From Bacillus shivajii (GTDB taxonomy: Bacteria; Bacillota; Bacilli; Bacillales; Salisediminibacteriaceae), in the NCBI RefSeq assembly GCF_020519665.1, contig NZ_CP084703.1, forward strand, positions 3,410,001 through 3,474,000: a stretch of DNA of 64,000 bases, given 5' to 3'. Shown here one piece after another: positions 10,300 to 21,429 of this stretch. The notes beneath the pieces are model-generated. The model made no database searches and was not told the DNA's origin. It saw only the letters and a list, made by a program, of their open reading frames with translations. How positions within the stretch are numbered: the stretch's first letter is position 1; the number at the start of each line of letters is the position of its first letter. The position numbers and the translations under genes are program-made.

Positions 10300-10790
10300 A
10301 AAATAAAAAAGGTCTCGAACTGGTCGAATAGCATAGCCACTAACCAATATCGAGACCTAAAACTTTACGCTACGTAAAGTTTAATTTCATTATCTAAAAA
10401 ACATCATAATATCTCTATTCAGCTTTTGGAGTAATCTTATAGTACTTTTGTACGATTTATAGACAACAAAATGAATTTCATAAATATGAGCCATTGTAGA
10501 TCTACGGTTCTATGACATGAAAAAAGGAGTACCTTCCCAAATATCGAAGTACCTATTTAGTATAGAGGCTTTATATAAATTATAACCTCCCCAGCGTTAT
10601 ATCGAGATTTTTTCAGCAACCAACAATGCTCCTGTTTAAAGCATGACCTTTAGATTGCTAGGTACTCGTTTTGGATTCTTTTCCTTCCGAAGCTTCTTAT
10701 TCAAAATCAGCAATCGAATACGTGTTTAGCAGCTTAAAATGAAAACTACTTTATAAAAGATTATTTCTTTAGATACAAATGAACAAAATA
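10300..10790. other. Gene-free intergenic stretch with inverted repeats
   Basis: No gene recognised on either strand. It contains an inverted repeat GGTCTCGA...TCGAGACC (about 10310-10358) and a perfect 10-bp palindrome AAACTTTACG/CGTAAAGTTT with a 3-nt centre near 10361-10383. The sequence may be a decayed mobile element, but no transposase fragment could be read. Confidence 0.4.
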
Positions 10791-10799
10791 ATAGGTGCT

Positions 10800-11060
10800 A
10801 TAAGCAATAGAAATACACGTGACTGTCTCTTCCTCTACTAGCTAAGCTCTGTAGCTACATCCGTCGAGACAAATCGAAGCATATTCGACGATGTACTGCT
10901 CTTTCCTGACGGGAACAGCGCGAGCTGAAGATTCACATTGGAAAGAAATGAGTGTTCTTTCCAATGTTAGCTGAAGCCGTGCCCGCGGCAAAGAAGACAC
11001 CGTGAATGCAAGCGAAGAGAAGCATGAACGGATGTCGCACTTGTGCCCTGGGGTGAAAGC
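10800..11060. repeat. Dispersed intergenic repeats
   Basis: Another cluster of the shared blocks: CTCTTCCTCTACTAGCTAAG, CGTCGAGACAAATCGAAGC, a GAGCTGAAGATTCACATTGG piece followed 50 nt later by GCTGAAGCCGTGCCCGCGG, and a diverged single 67-bp unit ending CTTGTGCCCTGGGGTG. The small minus-strand open frame (10842-11090) lies inside these repeats and is rejected. Confidence 0.75.
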
Positions 11061-11218
11061 GAAGTGTATTTCAACTGCCATCCAAATCAAAAGTATAAAA
11101 CTACAAAATCCATAATAAACAAAATTCTGAGACTGTAATCATTTTTAATAAGATGAATTATGAAACTGGTTCAACACATAAATAAAAAACGTTCAATCGA
11201 ACGAGGAGGAGCCTAAAT

Positions 11219-12172
11219 ATGAATAATGAGCAAAAAGTTTTAAAGACAATTTCAGAGAGAGTTAGTCAAGTGTTAGTGGGAAAAGAAGAACTGACTGAAA
11301 TGATGATGGTCGCTTTATTAAGTAAAGGGCACATATTACTTGAAGATGTACCCGGAACAGGGAAAACAATGTTCGCAAAATCCATTGCAAAATGTATTGA
11401 TGCTTCATTTAAAAGGGTCCAGTTCACACCAGATGTTCTTCCTAATGATGTAACAGGCATTCAATTTTTCAACCCGAAAGAAAAGACCTTTGAACTGCGT
11501 CCCGGTCCAGTCATGACAAATATTTTATTAACAGATGAAATTAACCGCGCAACACCAAGAACACAATCGAGTTTGTTAGAAGTGATGGAGGAAGGACAAG
11601 TAACGATTGATGGTGAAACACTCCCGCTCCCAGAACCATTCATCGTCATTGCTACACAAAATCCTGTAGAGTCTCAACAAGGGACATTCGACCTTCCAGA
11701 AGCACAAATGGACCGTTTTCTCATGCAAATACGCGCTGGATACCCATCACTTGAGGAAGAACAACAAATGTTAAAAATGTATAAAAAATCGTCACCAATT
11801 GAGTCAATTGAACCGGTTGTTACATTAGATGAAATAAAAAAAATGCAGCAAGAAGTCAAAAAAGTAACATTAAATGAAGCCGTTGAAAAATATTTATTAG
11901 CAATCATTCAAGCGACAAGAGAATCAGAAGATACAGAGCTTGGGGTAAGTCCTCGTGGAACACTCGCTTTTATGTATAGTTCACAAGCATTCGCTTATTT
12001 ACAAGGCAGAACATACGTGATACCTGAAGATGTGAAAAAACTCGCTCCATACGTACTGGCACACCGTTTAGTTCTTACATTGGACAGTTCGATGAAAAAA
12101 ACGAAACAAGATGTTTTAAAGACGATTATAAAACAGATCGAAGTGCCAGTTGAGGCAGGGAATATTAAATGA
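11219..12172 (+). CDS. MoxR-type AAA ATPase
   Basis: ATPase of the MoxR family, thought to act as a chaperone for the maturation of partner complexes. Walker A is GTGKTM in EDVPGTGKTMFAKSIA (about residue 45), Walker B LLTDEINR, and sensor 1 is the IVIATQNP segment; a lid domain follows. Length (317 aa) is typical. The start ATG lies behind AACGAGGAGGAG. It overlaps the next gene by 4 bases (ATGA). The MoxR-DUF58-transglutaminase-like order is a common conserved operon of unknown physiological role in Bacillus. Confidence 0.94.
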   Translation: MNNEQKVLKTISERVSQVLVGKEELTEMMMVALLSKGHILLEDVPGTGKTMFAKSIAKCIDASFKRVQFTPDVLPNDVTGIQFFNPKEKTFELRPGPVMTNILLTDEINRATPRTQSSLLEVMEEGQVTIDGETLPLPEPFIVIATQNPVESQQGTFDLPEAQMDRFLMQIRAGYPSLEEEQQMLKMYKKSSPIESIEPVVTLDEIKKMQQEVKKVTLNEAVEKYLLAIIQATRESEDTELGVSPRGTLAFMYSSQAFAYLQGRTYVIPEDVKKLAPYVLAHRLVLTLDSSMKKTKQDVLKTIIKQIEVPVEAGNIK

Positions 12173-13386
12173 AAAACCATTGGCGTCAAAAATTACATGT
12201 TTCAAAGTTTGATTACTTATTAAATGCATCGATTCCTTTTTTAATCCTCTTAGGAATGATTACGAGTGAAATTTTACTCATTAGTATCTCCTTCTTATTC
12301 GGGATGGTAATTTTATTTAATAAATGGTACTTATCAAACGTTGTAAAACAAATACATATCATCCATGATACGCATACGAAAAGACTGTTTCCTGAGGATG
12401 AAAGTAACCTCATTGTTCCTTTTGAAAACAAAGGAAAGTTACCCATCTTAAACGGAAAATGGTGGTTTCACCTTTATGACCCTGACAACTCAGTGAATAT
12501 CAGAGCAAATGATCAGATTAATGAGAACAATTCCATGTATGAACTCGTATTCTCAATTCCTACATTAACAAAAAGAAAATATGAAATACCTATTATTGCA
12601 AAGAAACGAGGAATTGCCCAAGTTCGCGCAATTGAAGTCGAAATCTTTGATATTTTTCGATTAAACTCGATCAAACTCAACTACGAAGGACCTTTTCGAG
12701 AAGAAGCAATCGTATACCCTTCTTTCTCACCTGTTCACACGTTAAAAAAAGTAATCCAAAATGAACGAGGAAGCCAGCCTCAACGCTTTTCATTATATGA
12801 AGAAATGATGTTAACAAGAGGTAGCCGTGGATATGTATCAAATGATCCTTTTAACCGAATTAATTGGAAAGCGTCAGCTCGATCAAATGAATTACAAACA
12901 AAAATTTATGAAAAAGTAACGATTTCGCGGTGGACATTTGTTGTCAATATCCGTGACGAAGACCCTTTGCAACCAACAATTAATCAATTAGAAGAGGTAT
13001 TACGCCAAGTAGCTTTTGCATGTAAATATGCTATGAAAAATGACATTCACTTTGACCTTTATGTGAACCTTCGTATTCCTAAGTCGAACTTTGGATTGTA
13101 CCTCCCACTAGGACATGGAAAAAAACATTTGATGAGAGCACTTGAAGTATTAGCGAGAATTAGAAGAGCGAATATGACAACACCGATTGAAAATACACTT
13201 CATCAAATCATTTCTGATCCTCGTTCTCATGCTTTTGTTTTCCACTTTGGCACATACGGAGAGAATGAAAAATCCTATTATTCAAAAGCAAAGCAATATG
13301 GCATTCATGTCCAGCGTGTACCTCTAAATGTAGAAGAAAACCCTCAAGAGATAGGAGGGGCTCATCGTGAAACCATCGCAAACTGA
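12169..13386 (+). CDS. DUF58 domain-containing membrane protein
   Basis: Second gene of the MoxR operon. Two hydrophobic segments lie in the first 55 residues, followed by a soluble region with a beta-rich part and the DUF58 motif around GYVSNDPFNRINWKASAR (about residues 222-239), related to von Willebrand A-like folds. The start overlaps the moxR-type stop and the end overlaps the next start by 20 bases. Partner specificity with the MoxR ATPase is inferred from the gene order. Confidence 0.9.
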   Translation: MKNHWRQKLHVSKFDYLLNASIPFLILLGMITSEILLISISFLFGMVILFNKWYLSNVVKQIHIIHDTHTKRLFPEDESNLIVPFENKGKLPILNGKWWFHLYDPDNSVNIRANDQINENNSMYELVFSIPTLTKRKYEIPIIAKKRGIAQVRAIEVEIFDIFRLNSIKLNYEGPFREEAIVYPSFSPVHTLKKVIQNERGSQPQRFSLYEEMMLTRGSRGYVSNDPFNRINWKASARSNELQTKIYEKVTISRWTFVVNIRDEDPLQPTINQLEEVLRQVAFACKYAMKNDIHFDLYVNLRIPKSNFGLYLPLGHGKKHLMRALEVLARIRRANMTTPIENTLHQIISDPRSHAFVFHFGTYGENEKSYYSKAKQYGIHVQRVPLNVEENPQEIGGAHRETIAN

Positions 13387-14572
13387 ATTTTCTCGTTGGA
13401 TGTACTTTCTTATCGAAATAACATTTATTTATGTGTTTGTTCATGCTTTATATATATTTAATGGCAGTTTTCCATATATCATTGAATTTCTAGTCCTATG
13501 CACCATTGCAGCTGCAACATACCGCTTGATTATTGGTAAAACGAATTCCGTAAAGCTGACAGCGGTCGCTGTACCATTCATTTTTTTATTAGGCGTACTA
13601 TTAAACTTCGAGGTCTATGCTTCAGCTCTTTTATCTGTCCTTTTATTTTGGCGAGTCCTGACTTTGTATGAAGATCCGGAGCAAGATCGTGAAACGAAAT
13701 TATTTTTTTTGACATTCGGGTTTGCGCTTGTTTTTTATTTATTGTTTTATCAACTGCATTCGAATTACGCTTTTCTAGTTATCATATTTATCCAGTTCTT
13801 TCATGTTCTACTGTATAAATCAACGATCTCTATTTTTAAAGCATCTGGTCAAAACGATGAAGTAAGCCCTCGAATCAAATGGGTTGTAGGAGGCTTGTTC
13901 ACACTTAGTGGCCTTTCCGTTTTAATAGGAATGCTTTATCCCGCTGTAAAAGCCGTCTTTTTATTCGGAGCTAGTCTAGTTGCCCATATCAGTTACACAG
14001 TTGCCCAGCCTATCTTTTATTTCTTCGGTTTTTTACAACCTGAAGACCAGGAATTAGATATCGCTGAAGGGGATTATGAAGAAGGTCTCGACAACTTCAT
14101 GGAAGAGATGCGCCAAACAGATGTTGAAGATACATTTATCGGATCGATGTCTTTTTATTGGATTCTTTTATCAATTCTTTTAATCATTGCTTTCATTTAT
14201 ATTTTGAAAATGAAATGGAACTTTGAAAAGAAAAGCGATGCTGGAAATTTAACTAGTGATATTTCTGTAAAACCTGAGAAAAAACGTTCTTTTATTGAAC
14301 AATTAACAAAACGTTTCCTAACAAAAAATGACGTTCGGAAGTGGTTATATGAATTAGAGGTCGTCGCAGCTAAATACGGCTATGGAAGGGGCTATTCAGA
14401 AACATTAGCAGAGTGGCTTTTCCGTCTTCCATTAGAAGACTCTGTTAAACAAACGATATTAAATACGTACCAGTCTGTTCGATATGCTGACAAACCTGTA
14501 AAAGGAAAAGAAAGAGACGATTATAAAGTCGCTATCCAAGTAGCAAAACGCCAAATTAAAGAAGCCTCATAA
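13367..14572 (+). CDS. Polytopic membrane protein of the MoxR/DUF58 operon
   Basis: Third gene of the operon, 401 aa. About eight hydrophobic segments cover residues 10-240, and another lies near 265-283. A charged cytoplasmic tail follows with a DUF4129-like segment near the end (YGYGRGYSETLAEWLFRLP). Relatives in this position usually carry an extracellular transglutaminase-like domain; the usual Cys-His-Asp core is not evident here, so this is a shortened or divergent form. Start ATG/GTG choice follows the overlap with DUF58 and an AGGAGGGG site just upstream. Confidence 0.82.
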   Translation: MKPSQTEFSRWMYFLIEITFIYVFVHALYIFNGSFPYIIEFLVLCTIAAATYRLIIGKTNSVKLTAVAVPFIFLLGVLLNFEVYASALLSVLLFWRVLTLYEDPEQDRETKLFFLTFGFALVFYLLFYQLHSNYAFLVIIFIQFFHVLLYKSTISIFKASGQNDEVSPRIKWVVGGLFTLSGLSVLIGMLYPAVKAVFLFGASLVAHISYTVAQPIFYFFGFLQPEDQELDIAEGDYEEGLDNFMEEMRQTDVEDTFIGSMSFYWILLSILLIIAFIYILKMKWNFEKKSDAGNLTSDISVKPEKKRSFIEQLTKRFLTKNDVRKWLYELEVVAAKYGYGRGYSETLAEWLFRLPLEDSVKQTILNTYQSVRYADKPVKGKERDDYKVAIQVAKRQIKEAS

Positions 14573-14576
14573 GGAT

Positions 14577-14608
14577 AAAAGCTGTCACCTTGATTAGTGA
14601 CAGCTTTT
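14577..14608. terminator. Bidirectional terminator
   Basis: AAAAGCTGTCAC and GTGACAGCTTTT flank an 8-nt loop. It lies 4 nt past the MoxR-operon stop codon and 70 nt past the end of the convergent pullulanase gene. Confidence 0.9.
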
Positions 14609-14677
14609 CAATTCAAAGTTGTGGTTCTGTATAGTGATGACTAGGAGACCTTTCCTAGCCTCTTGTTTCAGGCCAAC

Positions 14678-16783
14678 TTAATATCGTGATTTTTTTAATA
14701 CGATCAGTTCATATGACCTTACCGAACTAAATTCCCCTTTAATCTCCCCAGACAGATCTTTCTGCTGCAAATTAGTCGCAAGTACTTCCCACGTACCTGC
14801 AGATGGTAAGTGGAGCTCATACTTTTCACGAGTCGGATTCACATAGATTGCAAGGTCTTCCTTTGTCGTTAACAGCATAAATCCAAACACTGGATTGGGC
14901 GTTGATAAGATGTGAAGATGTTTTCTTATTTCTTCTTTTGACGATAAACGAAACGAGTCATATTTTTTTCGGATTTGTACTAATGATCGAATAAATGAAA
15001 TGTTTTCTTCTTCTCGCCCCCTTTGCAACCAATCCAACTGATTAATTTCATCACCAGAAATATAGCTGTTACCATCTCCCTTTTTTGTTCGAAACCATTC
15101 TTGACCAGCATGAAGAAATGGAATGCCCTGACTTAACAACGTAATACCGGTTGCTAACTGATGCATGCGTTTCTTATGTTCTTCGCTCTCATCTCGATTT
15201 GTTTTCATTAAACGATCCCATAACGTGTGGTTATCGTGACACTCAACATAATTTACTGACTGATGCACCTCAGAAACAAACGGTATCCCGTATCTTTCAT
15301 CCACTGAACCAGATACTAAGTGTGGAAGCCTTTCAATAAACTTCCCTTCTCCATTAACATAGCCTCTGTCGTCCATATCGAATAATGTCCCTTTTAAAGA
15401 GTCACGAAATAAATCATTAAAAAAACTAATTCCGCGAACTTGATGAGATTGATGCGGTATTGTTTTTAACGAGTTTGGGAGTGCTGTTGGTAAGTCCCAC
15501 CCTTCTCCGAGCAAAATAATCTTTGTCTCTTCTTCAGCGCATCGTTTTTCAATTTCTTTCATTGTAACGATGTCGATTGCCCCCATTAAATCGAAACGAA
15601 AACCATCTACTTTATATTCTGATAACCAGAAATCTATCGTATCAAGAATAAATTTTCTAACCATCCGACGTTCTGTTGCTAAGTCATTACCTACACCCGT
15701 TCCATTACTGACAGACCCATCTTCTTTGTATCTGAAATAATACCCTGGGACGATTTTTTCAAATGAGGACTCCTCTCGCTTAAATACATGATTATAAACC
15801 ACATCTAAAATAACACTTAGCCCCTCGTTGTGAAGTGAAGCAATCATTTTTTTACATTCATAAATTCTTGTAATTGGGTGGTGTGGGTCACTAGCATAAC
15901 TTCCTTCTGGAACTTGGAAGTAAAGTGGATCATACCCCCAGTTATAATACTCATGTGGATTTGTTTCATCAACTCGTGCAAAGTCATTGATTGGTAGTAG
16001 TTGAACATGCGTGATGCCTAATTGTTTTATATATGAAAGTCCTGACGACAGTCCGTTTTGGGAGACAGTGTCCTTTTCTGTTAACCCTAAAAATCTACCT
16101 TTATTCTTTACTCCACTCTGAGCATCAACAGTCGCATCCCGAACATGCAATTCATAAATGATTGCGTCTTGCACATTCTTTAGAAACGGTCTTTGTTGAT
16201 TCAAAATGTAAGAAGAATTCGTTCGAGAAAAATCGACAACTACACCTTTTTTACTATTAGCAAGAAGTGCTTTTGCGTAAGGGTCGATCACCTTTTCCAC
16301 TTTTCCATTTATTTCTACTCCATACTCGTACGTTGCTTCATGACAGTCACCTAGTATAACTACTTCCCAAATACCTTTTGAACATTTTTTGAGATTGATT
16401 TTATTGTTATCTAAATATAATAATACATTTATTGCAGTTGGTGCCCAAATTCTAAAAGTGGTCGCGTCTTTCCCATATATTGCACCTAATTGGGCACTTT
16501 CAGTACAATAATTGTTTTCAAACCAATGTGTCCTAACAATTTTCCTAGGATAAATTTGAAAGCGCTTACCACCCACTGATAATACCTGTTTTTCTCCAAG
16601 GGTTAATGGTTCAGAAAATGAGAATTTCCCTATTTTTTCATTTATATATCCAAGAAATTCAGCCCGAATTTCTTTTTTCGGCGTTAAAATGATCGGTTCA
16701 CCTTGAGTAAGCGATTCTTCCAAATTCTCTGATTCAACCATTAATTCATGTACATCGTCAAGCCAAGCAACATTTTTAGTCAC
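14678..16783 (-). CDS. pulA: Type I pullulanase
   Basis: Glycoside hydrolase family 13 enzyme that cuts alpha-1,6 branch links in glycogen or pullulan; no signal peptide, so probably cytoplasmic. An N-terminal region and CBM48-like domain (LGAIYGKDATTFRIWAPTA) precede the catalytic barrel. It has the type I hallmark YNWGYDP, the nucleophile motif DGFRFDLMGAID, the acid/base Glu in LLGEGWDLP and the VECHDNH motif. Start is GTG 16783 with GAGGAG 6 nt upstream. It is divergent from the glg operon and supplies debranching for the same polymer. 701 aa is normal for the family. Confidence 0.95.
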   Translation of the reverse strand: MTKNVAWLDDVHELMVESENLEESLTQGEPIILTPKKEIRAEFLGYINEKIGKFSFSEPLTLGEKQVLSVGGKRFQIYPRKIVRTHWFENNYCTESAQLGAIYGKDATTFRIWAPTAINVLLYLDNNKINLKKCSKGIWEVVILGDCHEATYEYGVEINGKVEKVIDPYAKALLANSKKGVVVDFSRTNSSYILNQQRPFLKNVQDAIIYELHVRDATVDAQSGVKNKGRFLGLTEKDTVSQNGLSSGLSYIKQLGITHVQLLPINDFARVDETNPHEYYNWGYDPLYFQVPEGSYASDPHHPITRIYECKKMIASLHNEGLSVILDVVYNHVFKREESSFEKIVPGYYFRYKEDGSVSNGTGVGNDLATERRMVRKFILDTIDFWLSEYKVDGFRFDLMGAIDIVTMKEIEKRCAEEETKIILLGEGWDLPTALPNSLKTIPHQSHQVRGISFFNDLFRDSLKGTLFDMDDRGYVNGEGKFIERLPHLVSGSVDERYGIPFVSEVHQSVNYVECHDNHTLWDRLMKTNRDESEEHKKRMHQLATGITLLSQGIPFLHAGQEWFRTKKGDGNSYISGDEINQLDWLQRGREEENISFIRSLVQIRKKYDSFRLSSKEEIRKHLHILSTPNPVFGFMLLTTKEDLAIYVNPTREKYELHLPSAGTWEVLATNLQQKDLSGEIKGEFSSVRSYELIVLKKSRY

Positions 16784-17029
16784 AGGACACTCCTCTTTTC
16801 TCCTAATTCTTATACCCTTATTTTATTCATCATACGTTGAATGCGTATCTCTCCATTACTAATAAAAGGTCTTAATATATATATGGGTTTTTCACTATTA
16901 CCCTCAACTGTATATTTAAAACACTTAGCCAAAAACGTATATATATACATAACTATATCCAAATAATGTTTTCGGCACAATACGACAGAACCCCTCAATT
17001 TACAGTTGAATTTGTCATACAGTTAGGGA

Positions 17030-17057
17030 TTGAAACAGTCACTATATCAGCTATAAT
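17030..17057 (+). promoter_or_regulatory. Sigma-A-type promoter of the glg operon
   Basis: TTGAAA (17030-17035) and TATAAT (17052-17057) are separated by 16 nt. The predicted transcript start near 17064 leaves a leader of about 143 nt before glgB. The rest of the 16784-17206 gap is AT-rich, with no gene recognised. Confidence 0.65.
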
Positions 17058-17206
17058 AAATAATTATCATAATCAATACAGTATAAATCGAACCGAAACA
17101 TTTTCCAAATTGAAAGTGTTTAATGTTATTTACCAAACTGAATATTTATACATAATGAAGTTTGCTAATACAGGTAACTGTGTATAACGAAAGGAGTAAT
17201 AAGATA

Positions 17207-19135
17207 GTGCTCACCAAACACATTCCAAAAAAAGAGATATTTTTATTTCACCAAGGGACCCATTATTTTTGCTACCAACTACTTGGCAGTCACAAGGTGA
17301 CTATAGATGGGCAAAAAGGCTTTTCGTTCTGTGTCTGGGCGCCAAATGCGAAAGAAGTCCGAGTTGTTGGTGACTTCAATGATTGGCAAGGAAATGGTTC
17401 GGAACTTGAAAAGGTAAATGAGGAAGGTCTTTGGTATCGTTTTTTTGAAACAGTCGCTTGTGAAAGTCGTTACAAATACGAAATCACCCGACCTGACGGT
17501 ACGATCCACTTAAAATCAGATCCCTACGCGTTTCAATCAGAAGTCCGACCAGCGACAGCATCAATTACGACTCCTCCTTCAACTTATCAATGGAAGGATG
17601 AAGACTGGCAGACAAAAAAAGAAAGCATCGATCCTTTAAAAGAACCAATCAACATTTACGAAGTTCATGCAGGTACTTGGAAAAAACATGAAGATGGCTC
17701 TCTTTATACATTCAAAGACTTAGTAGAAGAACTGATTCCTTATGTGAAATCACTCGGATATACACATATTGAATTTCTCCCTCTGGGTGAACACCCCTTT
17801 GATTTATCGTGGGGATACCAACAGACAGGATATTACTCGGTTACAAGTCGCTATGGTGACATGGAGGACTTCAAATTTTTCGTAGATCAATGCCATTTGC
17901 AAGAGATCGGAGTCATTTTAGACTGGGTACCTGGTCACTTCTGTAAGGATGATCATGGTCTACGGCTTTTTGATGGTACTCCCCTTTATGAATATGAGGA
18001 TGAAAAAAAATCAGAAAAACTAAATTGGGGGACGTTAACATTTGATTTTGGGCGTCCTGAAGTACAAAGCTTCCTCATATCAAATGCGCTTTACTGGCTT
18101 GAAGAGTTTCATATTGACGGACTTCGCGTTGATGCAGTAGCTAGTATGCTTTACCTAAACTTTGATAAGAGTGACGGTGAGGAGAAAATTTTCAACCATT
18201 ATGGAGGGGAAGAAAACTTAGAAGCTAGTGCGTTTTTGAAGAAATTAAATGAGGTGATTTCCCATTATAAGCCTCATACATTGATGATGGCAGAAGATAG
18301 CTCCGACCTCCCTTTTATTACGTCCCCTACTTATGCTGGAGGACTCGGTTTTCATTTGAAGTGGAACATGGGGTGGATGAATGACACGCTTGAATATATG
18401 GAACATGACCCTGTATACAGAAAGTGGCATCACCAAAACCTTACCTTCCCGATCATGTATAAGGATACGGAAAATTTTCTTCTTCCCCTTTCTCATGATG
18501 AAGTTGTTCACGGAAAAAAATCACTCTTAGACAAAATGCCAGGTGATCAATGGCAACAATTTGCTAGTCTCCGTTTATTGTATGGTTATATGATGACCCA
18601 CCCAGGAAAAAAACTTTTATTTATGGGTGGTGAACTTGGTCAATACGCGGAATGGAAAGACAAAGAACAGCTTGACTGGCATTTACTAGAATACCCGCTC
18701 CACAACAAAATGTTTGCATACGTTAGAGACGTTAACCATTTTTATTTAAAAGAACCAGCTCTCTATGAGCTCGATCACTCCCCGAATGGATTTGAATGGA
18801 TTGATCCTCATAATATTGACCAAAGTATTATCGCCTTTCAAAGAAAGGGAAGTTCTCCGAAAGACGTATGCATCATTATTTGCAACTTTACACCAAATGT
18901 TTATTACGACTACAAAGTAGGTGTTCCTACCCCTGGAACGTATCGTGAAATTTTCAACTCCGATGCAAAAAATTTTGGGGGATCACACCAATTAAACGAA
19001 GGTGACTACTTTAGTTCACCAAATAAATGGCACGGTATGAATCAACATATCAAAATTAAAATTCCACCATTAGCAATCACTGTTTTTCAACGTACTGATT
19101 ATGAACAACGATCACCTAAGGAGGCTACAGAATGA
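17207..19135 (+). CDS. glgB: 1,4-alpha-glucan branching enzyme
   Basis: Transfers alpha-1,4 glucan chains to alpha-1,6 positions in glycogen. A CBM48 domain comes first ([20 protein letters not shown]), then the GH13 barrel with nucleophile motif [14 protein letters not shown], the acid/base Glu in MMAEDSS, and [10 protein letters not shown] place the start at GTG 17207 because AAGGAG (17191-17196) lies 10 nt upstream; a longer frame from TTG 17164 would run through that ribosome site. The stop overlaps the glgC start (ATGA). 642 aa is typical. Confidence 0.95.
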   Translation: MLTKHIPKKEIFLFHQGTHYFCYQLLGSHKVTIDGQKGFSFCVWAPNAKEVRVVGDFNDWQGNGSELEKVNEEGLWYRFFETVACESRYKYEITRPDGTIHLKSDPYAFQSEVRPATASITTPPSTYQWKDEDWQTKKESIDPLKEPINIYEVHAGTWKKHEDGSLYTFKDLVEELIPYVKSLGYTHIEFLPLGEHPFDLSWGYQQTGYYSVTSRYGDMEDFKFFVDQCHLQEIGVILDWVPGHFCKDDHGLRLFDGTPLYEYEDEKKSEKLNWGTLTFDFGRPEVQSFLISNALYWLEEFHIDGLRVDAVASMLYLNFDKSDGEEKIFNHYGGEENLEASAFLKKLNEVISHYKPHTLMMAEDSSDLPFITSPTYAGGLGFHLKWNMGWMNDTLEYMEHDPVYRKWHHQNLTFPIMYKDTENFLLPLSHDEVVHGKKSLLDKMPGDQWQQFASLRLLYGYMMTHPGKKLLFMGGELGQYAEWKDKEQLDWHLLEYPLHNKMFAYVRDVNHFYLKEPALYELDHSPNGFEWIDPHNIDQSIIAFQRKGSSPKDVCIIICNFTPNVYYDYKVGVPTPGTYREIFNSDAKNFGGSHQLNEGDYFSSPNKWHGMNQHIKIKIPPLAITVFQRTDYEQRSPKEATE

Positions 19136-20274
19136 AAAAAGAATGTGTCGGGATGTTATTAGCAGGCGGTGAAGGAAAACGCCTTGGATTATTAACAAAA
19201 AATTTAGCAAAGCCAGCTGTCCACTTTGGCGGAAAATACCGAATTATTGATTTCACGTTAAGTAATTGTACAAACTCAGGGATCTACACAGTTGGAGTTT
19301 TAACTCAATATTCTCCATTAGAATTAAACAGACATATTGGGATCGGAAAACCATGGGATTTAGATCGACAATATGACGGGGTGTCGATCCTTTCTCCTTA
19401 TACAGCGAAAGATGGCGGTAGCTGGTACTCTGGAACAGCTGATGCGATTTATAAGAACATTCACTACATTGAACAATACGACCCTAAATATGTATTAGTC
19501 ATTTCTGGGGATCACATTTATCAAATGAACTACCAAAAGCTTATCGAGCAGCATAAAGAAAAGGGCGCTGAAGCAACCATTTCAGTGATGGAAGTACCTT
19601 GGGAAGAAACATCACGATTTGGCATTTTAAATACGACGGATAACTTACGAATCTATGAATTTGATGAAAAGCCGAAAAATGCGAAAAACAACCTCGCTTC
19701 GATGGGGATCTATGTTTTTAACTGGGAGACGTTAAAGTCATATTTATCCGATGATTATTTGAAAGTTAATTCCGATCATGACTTTGGAAAGGATATTATT
19801 CCAGCGATGTTAGAAGATGGTCTTAATTTATTTGCCTACCGTTTTGATGGATATTGGAAAGATGTCGGAACGGTCCAAAGCTATTGGGAAGCGAATATGG
19901 ATTTACTTGAAGAAGATTTATCACTTTCTTTAAACAATAAAAATTGGCGTATGTACTCACATGATTCAAATTTCCCACCACAATTTATCGACGATAACGC
20001 CTTTGTTGAAAAATCCTTAATTAATTCAGGGTGTTGGATTTCTGGTACTGTCGACCATTCCATTCTTTTTAAAAATGTCACAGTCGATATAGATAGCTCT
20101 ATTAAACACTCCATCTTGCATCCGAATGTAACGGTCGGAAAAAATGTTACGTTAGAACGCGTCATCGTCATGGAAAACACCGAAATTCCTGAGGGAAGTC
20201 ATTTTTATTCTTCACCTAACGAAGATCCACTAGTAATTGATCAAAATAGTTTAGCACTAATGACTACTAAATAA
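19132..20274 (+). CDS. glgC: Glucose-1-phosphate adenylyltransferase
   Basis: Makes ADP-glucose, the glycogen precursor, from ATP and glucose-1-phosphate. The nucleotidyltransferase N-terminus has [11 protein letters not shown] and [15 protein letters not shown]; the substrate region includes [10 protein letters not shown], and the C-terminus (about residue 290 on) is a left-handed beta-helix. It overlaps glgB by 4 bases and is followed after 41 bases by its paralogue glgD, with which it forms a heteromeric enzyme in Bacillus. Confidence 0.96.
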   Translation: MKKECVGMLLAGGEGKRLGLLTKNLAKPAVHFGGKYRIIDFTLSNCTNSGIYTVGVLTQYSPLELNRHIGIGKPWDLDRQYDGVSILSPYTAKDGGSWYSGTADAIYKNIHYIEQYDPKYVLVISGDHIYQMNYQKLIEQHKEKGAEATISVMEVPWEETSRFGILNTTDNLRIYEFDEKPKNAKNNLASMGIYVFNWETLKSYLSDDYLKVNSDHDFGKDIIPAMLEDGLNLFAYRFDGYWKDVGTVQSYWEANMDLLEEDLSLSLNNKNWRMYSHDSNFPPQFIDDNAFVEKSLINSGCWISGTVDHSILFKNVTVDIDSSIKHSILHPNVTVGKNVTLERVIVMENTEIPEGSHFYSSPNEDPLVIDQNSLALMTTK

Positions 20275-20315
20275 ATGGTTTAACGACCTGACTTGTACAT
20301 GGGGGGAACATATAG

Positions 20316-21422
20316 ATGCAATCAATGATGGGATTAATTAATCTTGAGCACGAACGTGATTATTTAAATGAATTAACATATTTTCGTTGTGGAGCCGCCG
20401 TACCTTTTGCTGGAAGATACAGACTCATCGATTTCACATTATCCAATATGGTAAAGTCCGACATTCATGAAGTCGCGATTTTTACTCGTAGTAAGTACCG
20501 TTCATTAATGGATCACCTCGGTACAGGAGCTGATTGGGAACTTGACCGCCGTCATGGTGGACTATTTATCCTCCCTCCTGACTGGAACGATCCTACTGAT
20601 ATTTCAAAAGGAGACCTACGCTATTTTCATAATAACCGAGATTACTTTGAACGAAGCAAATCAGATTATGTGCTAGTAAGCGGTAGTCAATTTATTTCAA
20701 ATAGTGATTACAAAGAAGCATTCAATCTTCATTTAGAGCGAGAGGCTGATGTAACGTTTATTACAACGACAGTTGAAGATTCCCAGCCTGAACATAGCTC
20801 CATATTACGAGTAGAAAAAAATGAGAATGATTGGGTAACGAACGTAACAAATGATGCTACGAACCCCCTCCTCTTTACGGGGGTCTATATTATTAATAAA
20901 AAACGGTTAATGGAAATTGTCGATGATTGTATTGCTTATCACAAGGATCATATTTTCTTAAACGGAATTATTGATAACTTGCATCACTTAAAGATCCAAA
21001 CGTTCGAACATAAAGGGTATTCGGCTTTCATTAATTCCATTAATAGCTTCTATCGTCAAAATATGAATTTATTACATGCTGACAATTACCGCGAACTATT
21101 TTACAAAAGGCCGTTTATTCGTACAAAAATTAGTAATGAACCACCAGCGAAATATCTTGAGCATGCAGGTGTTAAATCATCGTTACTCGCAAACGGATGT
21201 GAAGTTGAAGGGCAAGTTGAAAATAGCCTTCTATTTCGAGGCGTTAAAGTAAAAGAAGGAGCCAAAATTAAAAATTCAATTATTATGCAGCGCTGTACAA
21301 TCGAAGCTGATGTGCATCTAGAAAATGTCATCATCGATAAAGATGTTCGCATTACAAAAGGTCAAAGGTTAATGGGGTGTAAAGAACAACCTTATGTCGT
21401 CGCCAAACGAAAAGTGATGTAG
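20316..21422 (+). CDS. glgD: ADP-glucose pyrophosphorylase regulatory subunit GlgD
   Basis: A GlgC paralogue that is generally a regulatory rather than catalytic subunit. It keeps the fold signals AVPFAGRYRLIDFTLSN and the C-terminal beta-helix but has lost the glycine-rich GGxGxRL loop of glgC: the equivalent stretch is LINLEHERDYLNELTYFRCG. The start ATG follows GGGGGG at a spacing of about 9 nt. 368 aa is normal. It is separated from glgA by 451 bases of repeat sequence, unlike the tight spacing of the other glg genes. Confidence 0.93.
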   Translation: MQSMMGLINLEHERDYLNELTYFRCGAAVPFAGRYRLIDFTLSNMVKSDIHEVAIFTRSKYRSLMDHLGTGADWELDRRHGGLFILPPDWNDPTDISKGDLRYFHNNRDYFERSKSDYVLVSGSQFISNSDYKEAFNLHLEREADVTFITTTVEDSQPEHSSILRVEKNENDWVTNVTNDATNPLLFTGVYIINKKRLMEIVDDCIAYHKDHIFLNGIIDNLHHLKIQTFEHKGYSAFINSINSFYRQNMNLLHADNYRELFYKRPFIRTKISNEPPAKYLEHAGVKSSLLANGCEVEGQVENSLLFRGVKVKEGAKIKNSIIMQRCTIEADVHLENVIIDKDVRITKGQRLMGCKEQPYVVAKRKVM

Positions 21423-21429
21423 CCTTTCC

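Noticed and set aside
10300-10790. Decayed transposase
   Set aside because: Inverted repeats are present, but no transposase motif could be read in any frame.
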